Assembly: GCF_022758885.1 (NCBI RefSeq)
Contig: NZ_JALEBH010000001.1
Location: 3,193,501 to 3,257,500 of the forward strand
Reading direction: 5' to 3'
DNA: 64,000 nt
Source: Sphingobium sp. BYY-5
GTDB taxonomy: Bacteria; Pseudomonadota; Alphaproteobacteria; Sphingomonadales; Sphingomonadaceae
The notes beneath the pieces were generated by a model, which was not told the DNA's origin, searched no databases, and was given only the letters and a program-made list of their open reading frames with translations. Both the position numbers and the translations under genes were made by a program. Of this stretch, positions 43,245 through 52,194 are shown piece by piece. Numbering within the stretch: the stretch's first letter is position 1; every line of letters begins with the position of its first letter.

Positions 43245-43514
43245 TCATTCCAGATGCAGTTCCTCGAACAAATCCCGCCAAGTCGGATTGATCGTTTCGA
43301 TCAGTTCGACCTTCCACGCACGTTTCCACGCCTTCATCGCTTTTTCGCGAGCAATTGCGTCCATGATCGTCTCATGCCGCTCCGCGTAAACGAGCCGATC
43401 GAGCCGATAGCGTCGGCAGAAATCGGAGCCTGTGCCGTCGCGATGCTGCATGGCGCGATGCGGCAGGCTCGCCGTCACTCCGATATAGAGCACGCCAAAA
43501 GCCCGGTTCGTCAT
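43245..43514 (-). CDS. GIY-YIG domain protein (UPF0213-like)
   Basis: 89 residues. The GIY-YIG domain is visible as GVLYIGVTASLPHRAMQHRDG, then RLVYAERHETIMDAIAREKAMKAWKRAWKVELIETINPTW. The usual opening strand (VYIMTNR) is shortened here to MTNRAFG, so the true start may be earlier or the first strand has decayed. Small stand-alone proteins of this kind are very common and mostly uncharacterised; the fold is a nuclease. It follows the IS630 element and precedes polA on the same strand (downstream of it). Confidence 0.8.
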   Translation of the reverse strand: MTNRAFGVLYIGVTASLPHRAMQHRDGTGSDFCRRYRLDRLVYAERHETIMDAIAREKAMKAWKRAWKVELIETINPTWRDLFEELHLE

Positions 43515-43565
43515 GATGGACGTTCGCTGGAATGACGAGGTTGGGGAGCAACTGGAAGTTGGGCT

Positions 43566-46346
43566 TTAATGCGCCGCGCCCCAGCTCGGCCCCGTGCCGA
43601 TTTCCACGCCCAGCGGTACGGAGAGCTTCACGATCGGCTCGGCGGCCGTCTCCATCACCTGCCGGATGACTGCGCTCGCTGCCTCGACATCGCCCTGTGG
43701 CAGTTCGAACACCAGTTCGTCATGCACTTGCAGCAGCATCTTCACGGCCGGTAGCCCCGCCGCCTCCAGCGCCGGTCCCATGCGGGCCATCGCGCGCTTG
43801 ATGATGTCGGCGCTGGTGCCCTGGATCGGGGCGTTGATCGCGGCGCGCTCTGCGCCCTGGCGTTCATGCTGGACCGGCGCCTTGATGCGCGGGAACCAGG
43901 TCTTCCGCCCGAACAGGGTTTCCGTATAGCCGCGCTCGCGCGCCTTCTCGATCGTCTCGTTGATGTAGATGCTGATGCCGGGGAAGCGTTCATAATAGCG
44001 GGAGATCATGTCTTGCGCCTCGTCCGCGCTGATCTCCAGCCGGCCGGCGAGGCCCCAGCGCGAAATGCCGTAGAGGATGGCGAAGTTGATCGTCTTGGCC
44101 CGGCCGCGCGTGTCGCGATTGACCTCACCGAACAATTCCTGCGCAGTGCGGTTGTGGATGTCTTCGCCCTGTTCGAACGCCTGCTTTAGCGCGGGCACAT
44201 CGGCCATATGCGCCGCCAGCCGCAGCTCGATCTGGCTATAGTCCGCCGCCAGGATGACATTGCCCGGTTCGGCGACGAAGGCATGGCGGATCTGCCGTCC
44301 TACTTCGGTCCGGATCGGGATGTTCTGAAGGTTGGGATCGGTGGACGACAGCCGCCCCGTCTGCGCCCCGGTCAGCGAATAGCTGGTGTGGACGCGGCCC
44401 GTATCCTTGTTGATCTGCGCCTGCAGCGCGTCGGTATAGGTGGACTTGAGCTTGGATAGCTGTCGCCAGTCCAATATCTTGGCCGCGATCGGCGCGCCCT
44501 GCGCCTTGAGCTGTTCCAATATGGTGACGTCGGTGGAATAGGCGCCCGACTTGCCCTTCTTGCCCCCCTTATAGCCCATCTTGTCGAACAGGATGGCGCC
44601 CAGTTGCTGGGTGGAGCCGATGGCGAAGGGCTGGCCGGCCAGTTCGTGGATTTCCGTCTCCAGCGCGGCGATGCCGGCGGTGAATTCGGCCGACAGGCGG
44701 GACAGCGCCTCGCGATCGACCTTGATCCCCGCAAGCTCCATCCGCGCGATCACGCCGACCAGCGGCCGGTCGACCAGTTCATAGACGCGGTTCGCGCCCT
44801 CATTCGCGACGCGCGTCTTGAACTGCTTCCACAGGCGCAGCGTCACGTCCGCATCCTCGGCGGCATATTCGGTGGCGCGGTCCAGCGGCACTTCGGCGAA
44901 GCTGATCTGGCTCTTGCCGGTGCCGACCACCTCCTTGAAGCTGATGCATATATGGTTGAGATGCACCCGCGCGGCTTCGTCCATGCCATGGCCGGCGAGC
45001 GATTGCCCGGCGTCCAGATCGAAGGACATGACGATGGTGTCGTCAAAGGGGGCGATTTCGATACCGTGGCGACGCAATACGGTCAGATCATATTTGAGAT
45101 TCTGCCCGATCTTGAGGACGGAGTCGTCCTCCAGCAGCGGCTTGAGCCTGGCCAGCACCAGCGCCTTGTCGAGTTGTTCCGGCCGCTCGGCGAACATGTC
45201 GGTGCCGCCATGGCCGACGGGGATGTAGCAGGCGGCGTTCGGCCCGACCGCCAGGCTGACGCCGACCAGCGCGCAGGACACGCAATCGAGCATGTCCGTC
45301 TCGGTATCGACCGCCACCAGACCTTCGGCGTGGGCGGCCGCGATCCAGCGGTCCAGCGCCTCTTCGGTCACGACGGTTTCATAGAGGCTGCGGTCGATCG
45401 CCGGTTCTTCCGTCGGCACGGGGGAGGAGGGGCTGGCGGTCGTCGCCGTCGAAGCGGCCGCCACCGCGACCGCCGCCGCCGGTGCGCCCAAACGGTTGAG
45501 CAGCGTCTTGAAACCATGATGCGACAGGAAAGCCTGTAACGGCTCCTTGGGAATGCCCTTGAGAGTCAGGTCGTCCAGCGGTTCGGGCAGGTCCATCGCG
45601 TCGTGCAGCGCCACCAGCCGCCGCGACAGGCGCGCCATGTCGGCATGGGCGATGAGGTTTTCCTGCATCTTCGACTTCTTCATCGAAGGGGCGGCGGTGA
45701 GCACGCTTTCCAGATCGCCATATTCGGTGATGAGCTTGGCGGCGGTCTTCGGCCCGATGCCCGGCACGCCCGGCACATTGTCGACGCTGTCGCCCATCAG
45801 CGCCAGCACGTCGCCCAACTGTTCGGGCAACACCCCGAACTTGCCCACGACATAATCAGCGCCGCGCCGCTCATTCTTCATCGTGTCGTACATGTCGACG
45901 CCGGGCTGGATGAGCTGCATCAGATCCTTGTCGGAACTGACGATGGTGACATGCCAGCCCGCCGCGACCGCCGCCCTGGTGTAAGTGGCGATGATGTCGT
46001 CCGCCTCGAACCCGGCCTCCTCGATACAGGGGAGGGAGAAGGCGCGGGTCGCGTCGCGGATCATCGGGAATTGCGGGACCAGATCCTCGGGCGCGGGCGG
46101 GCGGTTCGCCTTATACTGGTCGTACATATCGTTGCGGAAGGTGTGGCTGCCCTTGTCCAGCACCACGGCCAGATGCGTCGGCCCTTCCGCCTTGCCCAGT
46201 TCCTCGGCCAGTTTCCACAGCATCGTGGTATAGCCATAGACGGCGCCCACCGGCTGGCCATGCTGGTTGGTCAGCGGGGGAAGCTGGTGATAGGCGCGGA
46301 AAATATAGCCGGAGCCGTCGACAAGGTAGAGGTGATTCTGGGTCAT
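43566..46346 (-). CDS. polA: DNA polymerase I
   Basis: 926 residues, full length. The 5'-3' exonuclease domain (about 1-290; LYLVDGSGYIFRAYH, TYTRAAVAAGWHVTIVSSDKDLMQL) is followed by a 3'-5' proofreading domain with its acidic residues (VAVDTETDML near 352, and TLRLWKQF after YAAEDAD) and the family A polymerase domain (LAADYSQIELR, TINFAILYGISRWGLAG, LLQVHDELVFEL). It does Okazaki fragment maturation and repair synthesis. It is monocistronic. Confidence 0.97.
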   Translation of the reverse strand: MTQNHLYLVDGSGYIFRAYHQLPPLTNQHGQPVGAVYGYTTMLWKLAEELGKAEGPTHLAVVLDKGSHTFRNDMYDQYKANRPPAPEDLVPQFPMIRDATRAFSLPCIEEAGFEADDIIATYTRAAVAAGWHVTIVSSDKDLMQLIQPGVDMYDTMKNERRGADYVVGKFGVLPEQLGDVLALMGDSVDNVPGVPGIGPKTAAKLITEYGDLESVLTAAPSMKKSKMQENLIAHADMARLSRRLVALHDAMDLPEPLDDLTLKGIPKEPLQAFLSHHGFKTLLNRLGAPAAAVAVAAASTATTASPSSPVPTEEPAIDRSLYETVVTEEALDRWIAAAHAEGLVAVDTETDMLDCVSCALVGVSLAVGPNAACYIPVGHGGTDMFAERPEQLDKALVLARLKPLLEDDSVLKIGQNLKYDLTVLRRHGIEIAPFDDTIVMSFDLDAGQSLAGHGMDEAARVHLNHICISFKEVVGTGKSQISFAEVPLDRATEYAAEDADVTLRLWKQFKTRVANEGANRVYELVDRPLVGVIARMELAGIKVDREALSRLSAEFTAGIAALETEIHELAGQPFAIGSTQQLGAILFDKMGYKGGKKGKSGAYSTDVTILEQLKAQGAPIAAKILDWRQLSKLKSTYTDALQAQINKDTGRVHTSYSLTGAQTGRLSSTDPNLQNIPIRTEVGRQIRHAFVAEPGNVILAADYSQIELRLAAHMADVPALKQAFEQGEDIHNRTAQELFGEVNRDTRGRAKTINFAILYGISRWGLAGRLEISADEAQDMISRYYERFPGISIYINETIEKARERGYTETLFGRKTWFPRIKAPVQHERQGAERAAINAPIQGTSADIIKRAMARMGPALEAAGLPAVKMLLQVHDELVFELPQGDVEAASAVIRQVMETAAEPIVKLSVPLGVEIGTGPSWGAAH

Positions 46347-46386
46347 GGGCGATGGGATAGCGACTAACGGCTATCCCCTCCAGCCT

Positions 46387-47112
46387 TCAGGACCAGTCGC
46401 GCGTCAATGCCTCCGCCGTCGCGTCGATCAGCTGCGGCTCGATGCTGCCGGTCAGTGCATAGGATATGTCGCCGCGCCGCCAATAGGCGACGGATTCAGC
46501 CCCTTCCCGCACCGCGTCGGGCCGCTCCGGCGCTCGGCTGCGCTCGCGCAGGGCAAACAGCGAGAAATCTTCCCCCGCATTGGTCCTGACCGCCACCACC
46601 AGCGCCGGTCCACGCTCGGTGGGGAAAAGCTGAACGTCGGTCACGCGCCAGTCCTTGGGCAGATGCGGCATGGCGATCCGGGTGTTGGACGCGATTTCGC
46701 GCGCGTTATAATGGGGCGTTTCCACCTGCGACACCATTGCCGCGCGCATCATCGCGATCCGGTGTGAATTGACCGCATAGTCGATATAGTCAGGCGGGCC
46801 TGAGGGACGCAGGAAGACCAGCGCCAGGCTGGCCGCCGCAGCCAGCGTGCCAACGACCGGCAGCGACCGGCGCCACAATGGCCGGGGCGCCGCTGCCCGC
46901 AACCGCGCGGCCGTTTCGGTCATCCTATCGGATGCGCCGCCGGGCTGGGGCACGATCAACTGCAGCGCGCTGCGGGTAGACAGGTCCGCCATCACCTGTG
47001 CGGCCTGGTCGGGATGGCGCGACAGATGCGTTTCCACCACGAAGCGGCGGGAAAGGTCGAGCTGGTTATCGACATAGGCGTCGATCTCCAACGCGCTGAC
47101 ATCATTGTTCAT
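46387..47112 (-). CDS. Anti-sigma factor (membrane-anchored, zinc-finger-like start)
   Basis: 241 residues from the ATG at 47112 (MNNDVSALEIDAYVDNQLD), overlapping the sigma gene's end by 11 bases; a frame to 47166 has an improbable start. The N-terminal cytoplasmic part (DAYVDNQLDLSRRFVVETHLSRHPDQAAQV) is an anti-sigma helical domain. One transmembrane helix (SLPVVGTLAAAASLALVFL, about residues 80-100) leads to a periplasmic domain ending TRDWS. It should hold the ECF sigma factor inactive at the membrane until an envelope signal is received. Confidence 0.87.
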   Translation of the reverse strand: MNNDVSALEIDAYVDNQLDLSRRFVVETHLSRHPDQAAQVMADLSTRSALQLIVPQPGGASDRMTETAARLRAAAPRPLWRRSLPVVGTLAAAASLALVFLRPSGPPDYIDYAVNSHRIAMMRAAMVSQVETPHYNAREIASNTRIAMPHLPKDWRVTDVQLFPTERGPALVVAVRTNAGEDFSLFALRERSRAPERPDAVREGAESVAYWRRGDISYALTGSIEPQLIDATAEALTRDWS

Positions 47113-47623
47113 CCCGTCCTCCCACCAGCCGAAGATGCTTCCCGGCCGTTCCCGTCTGTCCTTCACGCAGCGCCCCGCGTGCGCGCGACAGCCGCGACAT
47201 GACCGTGCCGATCGGCACGCCCAGCACGTCGGCCGCTTCCTGATAGCTCATGCCCTCGACCGCCGTCAGATGCAGTACCGCGCGCTGGGCGTCGGGCAGG
47301 GCGGCAAAGCCCCGCGCAATCTCCTTCAGCCGGACATGCTCCTCCTGTTGCGGGTCGATGCTCGCCTGGAGGGTTTCGGCGAAACGGTCGTTGCGCCGCG
47401 CCTCGGCCACCTGCCGCCGCTTGCCCGACACGAAGACATTATGGACGATCGCCAGCAGCCATCGGGTGCGGCTGCGTTCGGGCTGGTAAGTGGCCTTGCG
47501 CTCGATCGCGCGCAGCAGCGCATCCTGCACGACATCATCGGCATCCTGGTCGTCACGCGCGAGCGCGCGGGCGTAGCGTCGCATTGCCCGCAGATCCGCC
47601 TCCATGTCGTGCTGATCGTCCAT
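47102..47623 (-). CDS. ECF RNA polymerase sigma factor
   Basis: 173 residues from the ATG at 47623; a longer frame to 47731 adds an Arg/Ala stretch that lies in the glycosyltransferase gene. Sigma region 2 (RYARALARDDQDADDVVQDALLRAIERKATYQPERSRTRWLLAIVHNVF) and region 4 (LPDAQRAVLHLTAVEGMSYQEAADVLGVPIGTVMSRLSRARGAL) are both complete. It controls an unknown regulon together with the anti-sigma factor encoded just downstream, and lies 8 bases after a glycosyltransferase gene, so the three form one operon. Confidence 0.93.
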   Translation of the reverse strand: MDDQHDMEADLRAMRRYARALARDDQDADDVVQDALLRAIERKATYQPERSRTRWLLAIVHNVFVSGKRRQVAEARRNDRFAETLQASIDPQQEEHVRLKEIARGFAALPDAQRAVLHLTAVEGMSYQEAADVLGVPIGTVMSRLSRARGALREGQTGTAGKHLRLVGGRDEQ

Positions 47624-47630
47624 CGCCTGC

Positions 47631-48884
47631 TTATCCCGTGCCGGCCCGCGGCGCGCAAGCCGGGAGCGCGGCTGGTGAGCCCTTGTGCGGCAGCAGGCGG
47701 GCATAGGCCTGCGCCACGCTATCCAGCACATCCTCCCAACGATGCCTGGCCGCCGCGTCCGCCGCCGCCTGGCGCAGTGCGGTCAGCCGGCGCCGATCGT
47801 TCATCAGCCCGATCGCCGCTTCCGCATAGGCGTGCGAGTCGGTGGGCTGCAGCAACAGGCCGGTGTGGCCATGGTCGATCAGCGCGGTGGCGCTTGGTAC
47901 ATCGGCCGACAGAACCGCCAGGCCCGACGCCATCGCCTCCAGATTGACGTTGCCGAACGCTTCGGTGACGCTGGGGTTGATGAGCAGGTCGGCGCTCGCT
48001 ACGGCGCGGCCCAGGTCGGCGCCGCTCATATGGCCGGTGAAGGTGGCGTTGGGCAAGCGCTGCGCCAGCCAGGACCGGGCCGGTCCTTCGCCGACGATCA
48101 GCGGCCGGACATGATGGCCCTGCGCCCGGATCGCGGCGATCGCGTCGGTGAAGACGCCCAACCCCTTTTCCAGCACCAGCCGCCCGAAGAAGAGCGGCAC
48201 GATATCGCCTTCCTCATAGCCATGAGCGGCGCGGAAGGCGGGATCGCGCAGGGTCGGCGCAAAATCGCGCGGATCGATACCCCGGCCCCATACGGCCAGG
48301 CGATCCGCGCCATGCACCACCGCCATCTCGTCCCGGATCGGCGCGGTGGGGGCGAGGATCAGGTCGGCGTCGCCATAGAAACGGTCGAGATAGCGCTCGA
48401 TCGTCCCGCGCAGGAAGGAAAGGCGATAATAATCGAGATAGGTCTCGAACCGTGTGTGCAGGCTCGCCACCACCGGGATGTTGTGGGCGCGGGCATATTT
48501 CTGCGCCTGCCGCCCCAGCCGATCGGGGCAGGACAGATGCACGATATCGGGCGCGAAGTCGTCGAGGTCGCGCCTTACTCCGGATGTCAGGCCGATGGCG
48601 ACGCGATATTCGGGGCGGCCCGGAATGGCGAGCGAAGGAACCGATCGCACCTCTCCCACCGATTGAAACGCGGGCCTGGGTGCGGTCGGCGAATAGATGC
48701 GCACATCCATGCCGGCCTTGTACAGAAGATGGCCGACCAGCCGATTGAGCGCCCGGTTCGCGCCATCGCGCACACAGTTATAATTGCCCGAAAAGAGTGC
48801 GACGCGGATTGGCTTCCGGCCGGGAAGGCCGGGACGGAAAGCGATGACATTGCGATCGTTGGAGAAGCGAGAAGGTGCGTTCAT
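47631..48884 (-). CDS. Glycosyltransferase family 4 (GT-B)
   Basis: 417 residues; ATG 48884 preferred, with GTG 48899 and ATG 48893 possible. The N-terminal Rossmann domain has VALFSGNYNCVRDGANRALN and DIVHLSCPDRLGRQAQKYARAHNIPVVASLHTRFETY. The C-terminal domain has the GT4 signature (GRLVLEKGLGVFTDAI, then EAFGNVNLEAMASGLAV with the E-x7-E motif). It resembles the family that adds mannose or related sugars to lipids or polysaccharides (SqdX/MgtA/PimB-like). It is the first gene of an operon with the ECF sigma pair, hinting at an envelope-linked role. Confidence 0.87.
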   Translation of the reverse strand: MNAPSRFSNDRNVIAFRPGLPGRKPIRVALFSGNYNCVRDGANRALNRLVGHLLYKAGMDVRIYSPTAPRPAFQSVGEVRSVPSLAIPGRPEYRVAIGLTSGVRRDLDDFAPDIVHLSCPDRLGRQAQKYARAHNIPVVASLHTRFETYLDYYRLSFLRGTIERYLDRFYGDADLILAPTAPIRDEMAVVHGADRLAVWGRGIDPRDFAPTLRDPAFRAAHGYEEGDIVPLFFGRLVLEKGLGVFTDAIAAIRAQGHHVRPLIVGEGPARSWLAQRLPNATFTGHMSGADLGRAVASADLLINPSVTEAFGNVNLEAMASGLAVLSADVPSATALIDHGHTGLLLQPTDSHAYAEAAIGLMNDRRRLTALRQAAADAAARHRWEDVLDSVAQAYARLLPHKGSPAALPACAPRAGTG

Positions 48885-48979
48885 CCCCGGCATACGCACG
48901 CGGACCGCTGTTTATTCCCTCAGGCACGCACTATTGCTTCCGTCCGGTTTCTTGTACGGGTGCAGGCACAAGCGGAAAG

Positions 48980-49057
48980 CTAGTGGTCCGATTCTGACAT
49001 TGGACACCGCTTGAGGCTAGGTGGTTCTCGAATGTCAGAATCTCCTCGGACCACTAG
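48980..49057. repeat. 78-base palindromic element, CTAGTGG...CCACTAG, copy A
   Basis: The arms CTAGTGGTCCGATTCTGACATT and its inverted partner differ by a 5-base insertion. It begins and ends with CTAG-containing termini. It is followed 12 bases later by a related element, both in the divergent region between the glycosyltransferase and the outer-membrane protein genes. Confidence 0.8.
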
Positions 49058-49069
49058 AAATATTTGTTT

Positions 49070-49148
49070 CTAGTGGATTTTACGATTTTGACATTTGCAG
49101 ACCCATCCCAACCGCCAGGGAATGCAAATGTCAAAATCAATCCACTAG
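49070..49148. repeat. 79-base palindromic element, CTAGTGG...CCACTAG, copy B
   Basis: The arms carry CTAGTGGAT at the ends and GATTTTGACATTTGCA inward, and pair over about 25 bases. It shares the ends and TGACATT core with copy A but has a different interior. It ends 8 bases before the start of the gene at 49157, so it can fold in the leader of that mRNA. Confidence 0.8.
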
Positions 49149-49156
49149 GGGGCCTT

Positions 49157-49960
49157 ATGAAGGCGCGCATTGCGATGGTTCTGGCGGGACTGTTTCTCGC
49201 TCCGGCATCGGCTCATGCGCAGGAGGAGCGCGCATTGTGCGCGGATCGGCCGGGCCTTGGCACCCCGCCCTGCACGGTGGAGCCGGGGCGCATCGTCATG
49301 GAATTGGGGTTGGGCGACTGGACGCGCGAAAGCGATGCGCAGAGCCGCACCGACACGATGGAAGCCGGTGAGCTGCTGATGCGCGTCGGCCTGACCGACA
49401 GTCTGGAGGCGCAGTTGGGTTGGACCGCTTATGGCCATGTCCGCTCGCGCGACCGGATCAGCGGCCTGATAGACCGGAGCGACGGCGTCGGCGACGTGCG
49501 TGTCGCACTGTTGCAGAATCTGCGAAGCCCCGACGGTTCCGGCTTTTCGATCGCCGTCATGCCCTATGCGACCGCACCGGTGGGTGGCGCGGCGATCGGG
49601 GCGGGGGATTGGGGCGCGGGGCTGCTGGTGCCGATCAGCTTCGATCTGGGCGCGGGCCTGTCACTCGGCCTGACGCCGGAGGCCGACGTGGCGATCGATG
49701 AAGATGGCGACGGCCGTCATCTCGCTTTTGGCAGCGTCATCGGGCTGGGCATGGCATTGGGGGAGACATTGTCAGCGACGGTCGAGACGTCTCTGATGCG
49801 CGATGACGATCCCGACGGTCACAGCACGCAGGCGCTGGGTGGCCTGTCGCTCGCCTGGCAACCGTCGGACGCCATCCAGTTCGACATTGGCCTCAATATC
49901 GGACTGAATGAGGACAGCCCGGACAGCGAAGTCTATCTGGGTATCGCCCGCCGTTTCTGA
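49157..49960 (+). CDS. Outer-membrane beta-barrel transporter-like protein
   Basis: 267 residues from the ATG at 49157 (signal peptide MKARIAMVLAGLFLAPASAHA); a longer frame from 49064 runs through the palindromic element and is not credible. The mature part has alternating strands (VMELGLGDWTRE, LMRVGLTDSLEAQLGWTAYG, VRVALLQNLRSPDG, LVPISFDLGAGLSLGLTPEADVAID), typical of the MetA-pathway/transporter PF13557-like barrel. It ends in Phe, the outer-membrane signature (YLGIARRF). The substrate is unknown. Confidence 0.82.
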   Translation: MKARIAMVLAGLFLAPASAHAQEERALCADRPGLGTPPCTVEPGRIVMELGLGDWTRESDAQSRTDTMEAGELLMRVGLTDSLEAQLGWTAYGHVRSRDRISGLIDRSDGVGDVRVALLQNLRSPDGSGFSIAVMPYATAPVGGAAIGAGDWGAGLLVPISFDLGAGLSLGLTPEADVAIDEDGDGRHLAFGSVIGLGMALGETLSATVETSLMRDDDPDGHSTQALGGLSLAWQPSDAIQFDIGLNIGLNEDSPDSEVYLGIARRF

Positions 49961-49968
49961 GCGCGGCT

Positions 49969-51102
49969 TCAGCGCGTCTCGTGATTGGCCGCCACCGCCT
50001 TGGCCACCGCCTGCATCAGCGCCCAGCGTTCCGGGATCGGCACGGTGGTCGATCCGATCATCACCGCCACCGCATAGCTGGTGCCGTCCGGCGCGGTCAT
50101 GATGCCGATGTCGTTAAAGCCGGTCGAGCGCGGCGGCAGCTCCTGCCCCGTGCCGGTCTTGTGCAGATAGGACCAGCCCGGCGGCACGCCGCCCTTGATC
50201 CGTTGCGGCCCGGTCTTCGCTTCCGACATGATCGACATCAGCAGCCGGGAAGAGGGGGAGGAGAGCATGTCGCCCTGCTTCAACTTGGCCAGCGCCTGGA
50301 CAATGGAGGAAGGCGCTGCGCCGTCCGGCGGGCTGGCGAGATAATTGTCGAGCGCCTTCACGCGCACCGACATGGGCAGCCTGGCGCGGGCGGCGTAGAA
50401 ATTGCGGCCGATCGAATAATCCTGCCGCCAGTCGAGACCTGCGGTCGCCGATTGCAGCAGCCGCTCGCCCGGCCCGAAACGGATATCCTTTATCATCCGC
50501 CGCGCCAGATAGCCGCGCACCGCGTCCGGCCCGCCGACCGCGCGCAGCAGCGTGTCGTTGGCGGTATTGTCGCTCTGCGTCATCGCCCGGCGCATCAGGT
50601 CCGAATAGCTGGTGGTCCAGCTTCCATTTTGCAGCATGGCCGCAGACGGCTGATGGAACAGGGTCAGGTCGCTACGGGTGATGGTGGCGGTATCGGCCAG
50701 GCGCAGCTTGCCCCTGTCGACCGCGTCGAGGAAGGTCATCGACACCCACAGCTTCGACACGCTCTGCTGCGGGAAGAGGAGGTTGCCGTTCCAGGCGACG
50801 GTCCAGTCCGCGCCGATGCGGCGGACGGCGATCCCGACCCTGCCGTTGAAGCTCTGCCCCAGGTTGCGCACCACATGCACCAGCGCCGGGGGAGGCGCTT
50901 CGTTTTGATCGACGTCGCGATAGGGTTGCGGCGGATTGGCGACCGGCCTGATCGGCCAGTTGTTTGTGGTCGGTTGCGCCCTGCGTGGCGGGACCGATGC
51001 GGCCTGGGCAGGCGGCGGTTCGGGTGCGCTCACGCAGGCAGACAAAGCCGCCATCAACAGGACGAGGCGCGCGGACCCGCCCCGGTTTTCGTTCGATATC
51101 AT
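49969..51102 (-). CDS. Class A beta-lactamase-like serine hydrolase (lipoprotein)
   Basis: 377 residues. A lipobox (LSAC near residue 22) and a Pro-rich linker are followed by the serine hydrolase fold: SVSK (active Ser, Lys), SDN (MTQSDNTAND) and KTG (LHKTGTG), in the class A order. The Glu of the omega loop is not in the usual ExxLN form (here GERLLQ), so it may hydrolyse other substrates or have low beta-lactamase activity. The family includes chromosomal class A-like enzymes of sphingomonads. It converges on the outer-membrane gene at 49157. Confidence 0.8.
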   Translation of the reverse strand: MISNENRGGSARLVLLMAALSACVSAPEPPPAQAASVPPRRAQPTTNNWPIRPVANPPQPYRDVDQNEAPPPALVHVVRNLGQSFNGRVGIAVRRIGADWTVAWNGNLLFPQQSVSKLWVSMTFLDAVDRGKLRLADTATITRSDLTLFHQPSAAMLQNGSWTTSYSDLMRRAMTQSDNTANDTLLRAVGGPDAVRGYLARRMIKDIRFGPGERLLQSATAGLDWRQDYSIGRNFYAARARLPMSVRVKALDNYLASPPDGAAPSSIVQALAKLKQGDMLSSPSSRLLMSIMSEAKTGPQRIKGGVPPGWSYLHKTGTGQELPPRSTGFNDIGIMTAPDGTSYAVAVMIGSTTVPIPERWALMQAVAKAVAANHETR

Positions 51103-51276
51103 TCGCGTCCCCGCACTTTATGGTTCCATTAGGGGTGGTCCCCCGTGTGTCCGGCAAGACTCATGCGATGAACGATTCTACAAATGCGATGTAAGGAGGC
51201 TGAACGGTGCAACCCCTTGATCGTGGGCAGCGGTCGCTCAGTTGCGGTTCAGCGGCGGACGGGCAATAGCGGCACC

Positions 51277-52116
51277 ATGACAATGGAACTGGACAGGCGG
51301 CGGTTGGTGCTGGGAGCGTTGGCGGCCGGAGCGATGTCGGCCGCCGCCCCCGCATGGGCGGCCCCCTTCGCGTCGCGCCGTATCGCCATGACCGTGCGCG
51401 GGGCAGGGGGCGACGTGCTGCTGATCCCCGGCCTCGCCAGTGGTCCGGGTATCTGGAACGGCGTGCTGGGCGCATTGCCGGGCTATCGTTTCCATCTGGT
51501 CCATGTGCGCGGCTTTGCCGGCCTTGCGCCGGATGCCAATGCCAGCGGCGCGTTGCTCCAGCCGATAGCCGATGAGATTGCCCGCTATGTGGCGGCCGCC
51601 GGTCTGAAACGTCCCGCGATCGTCGGTCACTCGATGGGCGGCACGCTGTCGATGCTGCTGGGTTTGAAGGGGCTTGCCGGTCGCGTCATGGTGGTCGACA
51701 TGCTCCCCGCCGGCGCGGCGATGGTCGGCGGCACGGCGAACGGTCTGGGTTTCCTCGCCGATCAACTGAGCGGCTATTTCACCGGCACGGCGGCGGGGCG
51801 TCGCTATCTGGCGCAGATGGTCGCCCAGGCGCCCGGCGCGCAGGGCAGCGATCCCGACGTCATCGCCAACGCGCTGCGCGACCTGGCCAATGTCGATCTT
51901 GGCCCGCAACTGCCCCGCATCGCCGCGCCGCTGGAGGTCGTCTACGCGGTGGGATCGGACGCGGAACAGGCCGCCGCCATCACCAGTCGCTTCCGGGCCG
52001 CCTATGCCCCCAAGAAGGACGCGCTGCTCAAGGCGATCGGCCCCAGTGGCCATATGGTGATGGGCGACCAGCCTGCCCGCTTCAACGCGGCGCTCAAGGA
52101 TTTTCTGACAGTCTGA
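51277..52116 (+). CDS. Alpha/beta hydrolase
   Basis: 279 residues from the ATG at 51277; a longer frame from 51184 lacks a credible start. A Tat-like signal (LDRRRLVLGALAAGA, cleavage near AWA) targets the periplasm. The fold has an oxyanion LLIPGLASGPGIWNGVL, the nucleophile elbow GHSMGG (Ser) and a catalytic His in the final strand (GPSGHMVMGDQP). The acid is likely the Asp in AVGSDAEQ. It is an esterase or peptidase of unknown substrate, single, with a palindromic hairpin after its stop. Confidence 0.87.
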   Translation: MTMELDRRRLVLGALAAGAMSAAAPAWAAPFASRRIAMTVRGAGGDVLLIPGLASGPGIWNGVLGALPGYRFHLVHVRGFAGLAPDANASGALLQPIADEIARYVAAAGLKRPAIVGHSMGGTLSMLLGLKGLAGRVMVVDMLPAGAAMVGGTANGLGFLADQLSGYFTGTAAGRRYLAQMVAQAPGAQGSDPDVIANALRDLANVDLGPQLPRIAAPLEVVYAVGSDAEQAAAITSRFRAAYAPKKDALLKAIGPSGHMVMGDQPARFNAALKDFLTV

Positions 52117-52146
52117 CATGCGTCAAGCTGTGGGGCGGACCAATTT

Positions 52147-52180
52147 CCGTTCGCTTCGAGCGTAGTCGAGAAGCGAACGG
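52147..52180. repeat. Hairpin repeat, CCGTTCGCTTC/GAAGCGAACGG
   Basis: 11-base arms around a 12-base loop, between the convergent alpha/beta hydrolase and nadB genes. It is the short version of the family at 53824, 55129 and 62282 (all with CCGTTCG...CGAACGG termini or close variants) and may end transcripts from both sides. Confidence 0.65.
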
Positions 52181-52194
52181 AGCGGTGAGGGCAT

